Shown: one piece after another, positions 30,951 through 34,580 of the stretch
How the letters are laid out: every line of letters begins with the position of its first letter
Numbering within the stretch: position 1 is the first letter of the stretch
Source of the DNA: Bacteroidota bacterium
Lineage (GTDB): Bacteria; Bacteroidota; Rhodothermia; Rhodothermales; JANQRZ01
Assembly: GCA_038746285.1 (NCBI GenBank)
Contig: JBCDKT010000041.1
Location: 1 to 34,580, forward strand
Reading direction: 5' to 3'
DNA: 34,580 bases
Made by a program: the position numbers and the translations under genes
The notes under the pieces: generated by a model
Database searches by the model: none
Seen by the model: the letters and a program-made list of their open reading frames with translations, nothing else
What the model was told of the DNA's origin: nothing

Positions 30951-31342
30951 CCCTCCGGGTCCCAGACCGTGACGTGGCCCTTGAACGGGAGGCCGTGGTG
31001 CTCGCGGATCCACTCCACAAACTCGGCGGCCGTCTCGAACCCGTCGAGCCGAGCGAACGAGTCGGCGGCATCAGCGGACAGCTCCTCGACCGTGCCCTCC
31101 AGAACCTTCTCGGCTCCGGTCTCGCCAAGGAGGATAGTGCCGCAGACGAAGATGAAGATGGGCCGGACGCCCGTGATCGGGAAGCGGCCGAGCAGGCGGC
31201 TTGATGTTGTCCGGAGACCGGTGAAGCAGTGGGCTACCTGGCCCACGCGCGGCGTGTGCTTCCGCCTGGCACGGACGGTCTGGCGCTTCGTCCCGGCCTC
31301 GACGTCGGCGGCGAACTGGCGGTGGAAGTTGAACTGTGGCAT
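30947..31342 (-). CDS. ASCH-like domain protein
   Basis: This protein has about 131 residues. MPQFNFHRQFAADVEAGTKRQTVRARRKHTPRVGQVAHCFTGLRT is the usual opening of phage ASCH/PUA-like proteins (F...I..G.KxQTIR, then a G-x-H/C-x-F/Y-T-G strand). The rest ends with FVEWIREHHGLPFKGHVTVWDPEG. ATG at 31342 gives this start; an ATG five codons upstream overlaps the previous gene. It is coupled to the methylase by ATGA. The domain probably binds nucleic acid; the function in phages is unknown. It is unrelated in detail to the ASCH fusion at 18533-19441. Confidence 0.7.
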   Translation of the reverse strand: MPQFNFHRQFAADVEAGTKRQTVRARRKHTPRVGQVAHCFTGLRTTSSRLLGRFPITGVRPIFIFVCGTILLGETGAEKVLEGTVEELSADAADSFARLDGFETAAEFVEWIREHHGLPFKGHVTVWDPEG

Positions 31343-31346
31343 CGGC

Positions 31347-31748
31347 TCAGGCGGCAACAGGGCGGCCCGACGTGGACCGCACGGGGACGACGGCGCTCAC
31401 GGCCTCCGCCAGCGGCTTTCGGTGAAGCCTCCACGCCTTATGGGCGGTGATCCAGTCTGCGTCGAACAGGCACACGCGGGAGAAACCGGGCCGCCGCTCG
31501 GGCAGCGAGGCGAGCTGGTCGCGGACGAACTCGACGAGGGCCGGAGCTGGTGAGAGCGGAACCGCCTCGACCGCGCGTAGCGACGGCTTCGAGTCGTCGG
31601 TCGTCGTGATGAGGACGGCACGGCACGTCTGTTCGCCTGCTTCATCGACGGCCACCTCGACCACGACTGCGGCCACGATCAATCGCTTCTCGCTGGCGAA
31701 CGCGGCTAGCCGGCGGAGTGTGTTCGGAGAAGAGGGGATCTCGTACAC
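31347..31748 (-). CDS. Hypothetical protein, 133 residues
   Basis: The family is not recognised. It has a mixed alpha/beta pattern: LRRLAAFASEKRLIVAAVVVEVAVDEAGE, CRAVLITTTDD, FVRDQLASLPERRPGFSRVCLFDADWITAHKAWRLHRKPLAEA. Its GTG start lies 3 bases after the stop of the preceding gene, and its end is immediately before the ASCH-like gene, so it belongs to the same leftward operon. Confidence 0.6.
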   Translation of the reverse strand: MYEIPSSPNTLRRLAAFASEKRLIVAAVVVEVAVDEAGEQTCRAVLITTTDDSKPSLRAVEAVPLSPAPALVEFVRDQLASLPERRPGFSRVCLFDADWITAHKAWRLHRKPLAEAVSAVVPVRSTSGRPVAA

Positions 31749-31751
31749 GGC

Positions 31752-32156
31752 TCAGGCACCCCCGGCCCGCTGGCGGTCGTCGTAGGCCGCCGCCAGGAGC
31801 TCGTCCGCGGTAAGACAGTCGTTAGTGTCGTACGCCTCAAATAGGCGGACAAGTGCTAGCGACAGCTCACGGTCGTCGGATACAACTACTCCGAACCTTG
31901 GCGATGCCTCGTGGTCCTTATCGAAGACAGAGAAAGCGCCTAGATCCCGGTCTCGAAGCGACTGCACCAGGCACTTGGCGATCCGGGGGATCGAGCCGGC
32001 TTTGTCGATTGCCGCCATGACGCCTCTCGCGTCTTCGGGGTCGTCGAGCGGAACGTTCCCGAGGAATTGGCGCCCGCCGACGGCCTCCGGGTCCCGTAGG
32101 TAGATGAGGACGCCGTCGTCCGGGTGTCCCGAGGTCTCGTAGAACAGATCAGTCAT
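31752..32156 (-). CDS. Hypothetical protein, 134 residues
   Basis: The family is not recognised. The protein is acidic, with LIYLRDPEAVGGRQFLGNVPLDDPEDARGVMAAIDKAG and a C-terminal helix LTADELLAAAYDDRQRA. ATG at 32156 overlaps the end of the previous gene by 8 bases, which suggests translational coupling in the operon. Confidence 0.6.
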   Translation of the reverse strand: MTDLFYETSGHPDDGVLIYLRDPEAVGGRQFLGNVPLDDPEDARGVMAAIDKAGSIPRIAKCLVQSLRDRDLGAFSVFDKDHEASPRFGVVVSDDRELSLALVRLFEAYDTNDCLTADELLAAAYDDRQRAGGA

Positions 32157-32586
32157 CGTCGCCCTCCTCGTCTCCCTGGGTGAGCTCGCGCACGGCCTCG
32201 ACGAGCTGGTCGACCCAGTCGGAACGGATCTCCTCGCCCGCAAACATCCGAAGGATGGCCGGGGCACCGAACCGGACATGGCTGGCTACGTCGTCGGCGC
32301 TCAGGCCGTGACCGAACATCGTCGTCTGACACCACGCGAGACGCTCCGCCAGTCGTATCACTCTGCCCTGGGCGCTCCGCCCGTCGTGGATGAGAACGGG
32401 GACGCGCTCAACCAGGGTAACGTCCGTCGTACCGCTGGCGGCGACCGCTTCGAGGTACTCGCGCTGTGCCTCGTCCAGCGTCTCCGCCCCGCCGTGTACT
32501 CCATAGAGCGAATCGCCGTTGTGGTCCTCTCGGTCTGAACGGCGGGCAAGAACGACGTAGCGGTGAGGGGGGAAGTCAGTCGGCAT
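32149..32586 (-). CDS. Hypothetical protein, 145 residues
   Basis: The family is not recognised. The N-terminus YVVLARRSDREDHNGDSLYGVHGGAETLDEAQREYLEAVAASG looks like a small alpha/beta domain. The C-terminus is helical and ends in an acidic tail (GDEEGDDD). It overlaps genes on both sides by 8 and 11 bases, typical of this compact operon. Confidence 0.6.
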   Translation of the reverse strand: MPTDFPPHRYVVLARRSDREDHNGDSLYGVHGGAETLDEAQREYLEAVAASGTTDVTLVERVPVLIHDGRSAQGRVIRLAERLAWCQTTMFGHGLSADDVASHVRFGAPAILRMFAGEEIRSDWVDQLVEAVRELTQGDEEGDDD

Positions 32587-32776
32587 CGGTCTGAGGTGTG
32601 TCGGCTGTGGAGGGCCGGAAGAAGTCTGCGCGGGATGCGGCGAACGTGGTGCCGGCGCCGACGGGCAATCCGAGCACGAGCTGCGCTAGCGGGTCCAGTC
32701 CCAGCGCGGAGGCGGCTCCGTGCCAGAGGTCGAGGGCGACGATAGTCGCGACGGCGAAGAGAAGAAGGGAGCGCAT
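32576..32776 (-). CDS. Small membrane protein, 66 residues
   Basis: The start MRSLLLFAVATIVALDLWHG is a transmembrane segment or signal-like sequence. A second hydrophobic stretch (LAQLVLGLPVGAGTTFAA) is followed by a polar tail ending DTPQTDAD. It overlaps the next gene by 11 bases and begins 2 bases after the stop of the gene at 32779. No family recognised. Confidence 0.5.
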   Translation of the reverse strand: MRSLLLFAVATIVALDLWHGAASALGLDPLAQLVLGLPVGAGTTFAASRADFFRPSTADTPQTDAD

Positions 32777-32778
32777 GA

Positions 32779-33225
32779 TTACAGGCTGAACGGGATTCCC
32801 TCGTCGTCGGGGTACTCGTCAAAGGCCGCGTGATCCGGGTCGATCGTCGGGTCGTAATCGTCGATGTCAGCCTCGATCGCGTCGGCGATGGCGTTTTCAT
32901 CAGCTGGGCCAAGCTGGCGGATCTCGTAGGCCGCGACTGGCCGCGGCGTCCACCGCTTCGAGAGCCCGATCGCGATCTCGCGCGAGACCGGGTTGATTGC
33001 ATAGACGGCCGAAGGAGCAACCACGCGAGTGAAAACAGGGCTGGCGTCTTTGCCTTCTGGGCCGGGGTCGGTATCGAACACGTCGATGCGGACGAACCCG
33101 GCTGGGAACTGGGCTTCGGTCACGCGACCGACTGTCTGCTGGTGGCCCATGAGCTCAACGACAGCCCACTGGTCGAATGAGTCAGCGGCGGGGTTGGCGG
33201 TCGCGGGGTTCGGGGTCTCTGTCAT
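32779..33225 (-). CDS. Hypothetical protein of mobile elements, 148 residues
   Basis: FDQWAVVELMGHQQTVGRVTEAQFPAGFVRIDVFDTD, then FTRVVAPSAVYAINPVSREIAIGLSKR, is a small beta-rich domain that I recognise from accessory genes of phages and plasmids. It has no known function. The C-terminal 60 residues are acidic (DDYDPTIDPDHAAFDEYPDDEG). It starts just left of the hairpin at 33243-33284. Confidence 0.65.
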   Translation of the reverse strand: MTETPNPATANPAADSFDQWAVVELMGHQQTVGRVTEAQFPAGFVRIDVFDTDPGPEGKDASPVFTRVVAPSAVYAINPVSREIAIGLSKRWTPRPVAAYEIRQLGPADENAIADAIEADIDDYDPTIDPDHAAFDEYPDDEGIPFSL

Positions 33226-33242
33226 CGTGGTGTGTGGTAGGC

Positions 33243-33284
33243 GCCCCGCTGGCGGTCGCAGCCGAGGCCCGCCGCCAGCGGGGC
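33243..33284. terminator. Perfect 13-bp inverted repeat between two operon genes
   Basis: GCCCCGCTGGCGG (33243-33255) and its exact complement CCGCCAGCGGGGC (33272-33284) are separated by 16 bases. They lie in the 71-bp gap between the genes at 33297 and 33225. There is no T-run, so it may be a processing or attenuation hairpin rather than a full terminator. Each arm contains one GCTGGCGG octamer. Confidence 0.65.
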
Positions 33285-33296
33285 AGCAGTGGTGGG

Positions 33297-33923
33297 CTAG
33301 GCGGCCAGTGCGGATGCCTCCTTCTGCCAGCGGGCGACGGCGTCATCGCTGCCGTTCATCACGCCCGCACCGTCCAGGATGCCCCGGATGTCCTGCGGGT
33401 CTGTCCCCGCGAGGGCCGCGAACGTCGTCACGCCTGCGGCCACGAGCGCGTCGCGTGTCTTCGGGCCGAGGCCCTTGATGGCCGTGAGGTCGTCGGGGGC
33501 CTCCCCGTCCTGAGTGCTCTCGCCAGAGGTGTCCTCGTTGGAGCCGCCCTCGTTGGAGGCATCCTCTGCTTGCTCACCGCTGGCGCTCTCGGGACCGCTG
33601 GCGTTTGCTGGGCTGCTGGCGGTGTCCTCGTCACCGGAGGGCTCCTGCACGTTGACGGGCACATCCGGACCAGTGGGCTCATCGTCGCTAGCCGAGTCGT
33701 CGCTGGCGTCCTCCTCAGTCTCGCTCTCCCACGAGTAGGCGAACTCATCCAGCTGCTCCCGGATGGCCTGTGCTAGGTCTCCGGTCAGCCTCATGCCGCC
33801 GTTGTTGTTCGAGGGGTCTGAGCCTTTCAGCCAGACGATGAGCACGTGGCCGCTGGCGTCCGAGCGGTCTTCGGCGCGGACAATGGCGAGGGGGTCGATG
33901 TAGGTGCGTTCTGCACGGATCAT
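33297..33923 (-). CDS. Acidic-linker protein with C-terminal helix-hairpin-helix
   Basis: This protein has 208 residues. Residues 1-65 form a beta-rich domain (TYIDPLAIVRAEDRSDASGHVLIVWLKGSD, RLTGDLAQAIREQLDEF). Residues about 66-140 are a Ser/Asp/Glu-rich disordered linker. Residues about 143-205 (DDLTAIKGLGPKTRDALVAAGVTTFAALAGTDPQDIRGIL) are a helix-hairpin-helix pair of the type that binds DNA non-specifically. It is likely a DNA-binding accessory protein of the mobile region, perhaps in replication or recombination. Function not established. Confidence 0.7.
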   Translation of the reverse strand: MIRAERTYIDPLAIVRAEDRSDASGHVLIVWLKGSDPSNNNGGMRLTGDLAQAIREQLDEFAYSWESETEEDASDDSASDDEPTGPDVPVNVQEPSGDEDTASSPANASGPESASGEQAEDASNEGGSNEDTSGESTQDGEAPDDLTAIKGLGPKTRDALVAAGVTTFAALAGTDPQDIRGILDGAGVMNGSDDAVARWQKEASALAA

Positions 33924-33935
33924 GGGTGGAGCGGC

Positions 33936-34286
33936 TCAGGCCGCGAGCTGTAGCGGGCGGAGGGAGACGACGTCGGCGCTGGCCCGCTGGCGGCGCACGT
34001 CGGAGGACGGTGTCGACTCGCCTTGGGGCTCGTCGCGCGACTCCTCAGGGATGGGGCCTCCGGCGTCGACGTAGCGCTGGCGGAAATCGTCAGGGTCAGT
34101 GAGGTGGTCCAGGGCCGCGCGCAGGTCACGGCGCCAGCGGGCGTCTCCCAGCGCGTCGCGGTCGCGCAGGCTCTCCACGAACTGATCGCGGCTCACGACC
34201 GTCACGGACGGGCGGAGGTCGAAGCGGCTCGGCAGGTCCGTCGGGACGAGGACGGCCAGGGCGACGCGAAGCTGGCGGCCACTCAT
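33936..34286 (-). CDS. Hypothetical protein, 116 residues
   Basis: MSGRQLRVALAVLVPTDLPSRFDLRPSVTVVSRDQFVESLRDRDALGDARWRRDLRAALDHLTDPDDFRQRYVDAGG: a helical, charged protein with no recognised family. ATG at 34286 shares one base with the stop of the upstream gene (TGATG), so the two are translationally coupled. It ends 12 bases before the HhH gene. Confidence 0.55.
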   Translation of the reverse strand: MSGRQLRVALAVLVPTDLPSRFDLRPSVTVVSRDQFVESLRDRDALGDARWRRDLRAALDHLTDPDDFRQRYVDAGGPIPEESRDEPQGESTPSSDVRRQRASADVVSLRPLQLAA

Positions 34287-34580
34287 CAGACCGCGGAGGT
34301 GGCGTGGGGCGAGACCGAGGCGATCCGCTCCAGGTCTGCGTCTGTCCACTGTTCCGTGCTCTCCACCATGTCGGTGAACGAGACGCCATCGAGCACGTCG
34401 CCGTAGCCAGCGTCGTAGATAGCGTTACGGGCAGCGCGGACGCGGTCGTGGCGGCGAGACTCTGCTGTGAAGGCAGCAGACGCCGCCGCCAGCTGGCGCG
34501 CGAGGGCTCGCTGCGCGCGGAACTGCTGGACGAGGGCCGCGGTCACGAGGAGGGTACCGACGATGCAGGTGCCGGCGACA
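34286..34580 (-). CDS. Hypothetical membrane protein, 5' end outside window
   Basis: The frame is open to the window edge. The visible N-terminal part VAGTCIVGTLLVTAALVQQF is a transmembrane segment. RAQRALARQLAAASAAFTAESRRHDRVRAARNAIYDAGYGDVLDG follows, a long helix then a small polar domain. GTG at 34546 would be a possible internal start but would cut off the membrane segment, so the true start probably lies beyond the window. No family recognised. Confidence 0.5.
   Translation of the reverse strand, partial: VAGTCIVGTLLVTAALVQQFRAQRALARQLAAASAAFTAESRRHDRVRAARNAIYDAGYGDVLDGVSFTDMVESTEQWTDADLERIASVSPHATSAV

Larger units (their letters stand above)
31406..34493. repeat. Cluster of GCTGGCGG octamers
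   Basis: Plus-orientation copies are at 31769, 32434, 32913, 33248, 33615, 33986, 34076 and 34271. Minus-orientation copies (CCGCCAGC) are at 31406, 33272 and 34486. Many extend to CCGCTGGCGG. Elsewhere I found only scattered copies (for example 10591, 14645, 17276, 23125, 28799). See findings. Confidence 0.5.
28402..34580. mobile_element. Second mobile region with serine recombinase (right end outside window)
   Basis: It consists of more than ten small, overlapping minus-strand genes (HhH protein, ASCH-like protein, orphan DNA methylase, unknowns) ending with a large serine recombinase. The recombinase 3' end runs into the tmRNA-derived att core. The layout is that of a phage-like or plasmid-like integrated element. 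Its own far att site is not in the window. Confidence 0.6.

Noticed and set aside
1-34580. CRISPR array, tRNA genes, IS elements with inverted ends
   Set aside because: No regularly spaced long repeats, no complete cloverleaf and no transposase were seen. The only RNA gene is the tmRNA end.

Overview
The window is very GC-rich (codon third positions almost all G or C), with tight, overlapping gene joints and several GTG starts. The tmRNA 3' end (no encoded CCA), a DUF6266-type protein, a Bacteroidota-style tyrosine integrase with an N-terminal arm domain, and the lineage-typical serine recombinase together suggest a high-GC member of the Bacteroidota/Rhodothermota (Rubricoccus/Rubrivirga-like). 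The taxonomic call is inference.

The main structural result is that most of the window is one integrated element. The tmRNA gene (ssrA) ends at about 140. Its last bases, 16 bp at 127-142, recur identically at 28402-28417. Just inside both ends lie 12-bp direct repeats beginning GGTACCGG: two copies at 200-223 and three at 28255-28290. A tyrosine integrase (26868-28226) lies next to the right array. I read this as attL, attR and integrase arm sites bounding a roughly 28.3 kb element in ssrA.

Layout of this element, left to right. (1) 602-7090 is metabolic cargo: an alpha/beta hydrolase, an extended SDR, a membrane fatty acid hydroxylase/sterol desaturase family protein, a possible gene remnant, an aldehyde dehydrogenase and a degenerate SDR-like protein on the minus strand, divergent from a TetR regulator with dyad operators between. 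(2) 7176-10423 is a phage-like control region: an S24/CI-like repressor (+) faces a minus-strand early operon (Cro-like HTH, winged-helix replication-type protein, excisionase-like HTH, PAPS-reductase-like enzyme) across a palindrome-rich switch. (3) 11090-11925 holds two small plus-strand accessory genes. (4) 11982-22500 is a four-gene minus-strand operon: DUF499 ATPase, an ASCH-domain fusion, a DUF1156 adenine methylase, and a PLD-SNF2 helicase. This is a variant of a predicted anti-phage module. (5) 22572-24723 contains a membrane-anchored peptidoglycan amidase, a membrane/coiled-coil protein and a DUF6266 protein. (6) 24939-28226 contains a small DNA-binding-like protein, a COG1672-type ATPase with a nuclease-like C-terminus, and the integrase.

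Right of attR, 28340-34580 is a second, different mobile region read entirely on the minus strand: a chain of small overlapping genes (HhH protein, unknowns, ASCH-like protein, DNA methylase) ending in a serine recombinase. The recombinase reading frame runs through the tmRNA-derived att repeat, so the ssrA 3' end looks like a reused site with tandem elements. No tRNA, CRISPR array, phage capsid, terminase or conjugation gene was seen.
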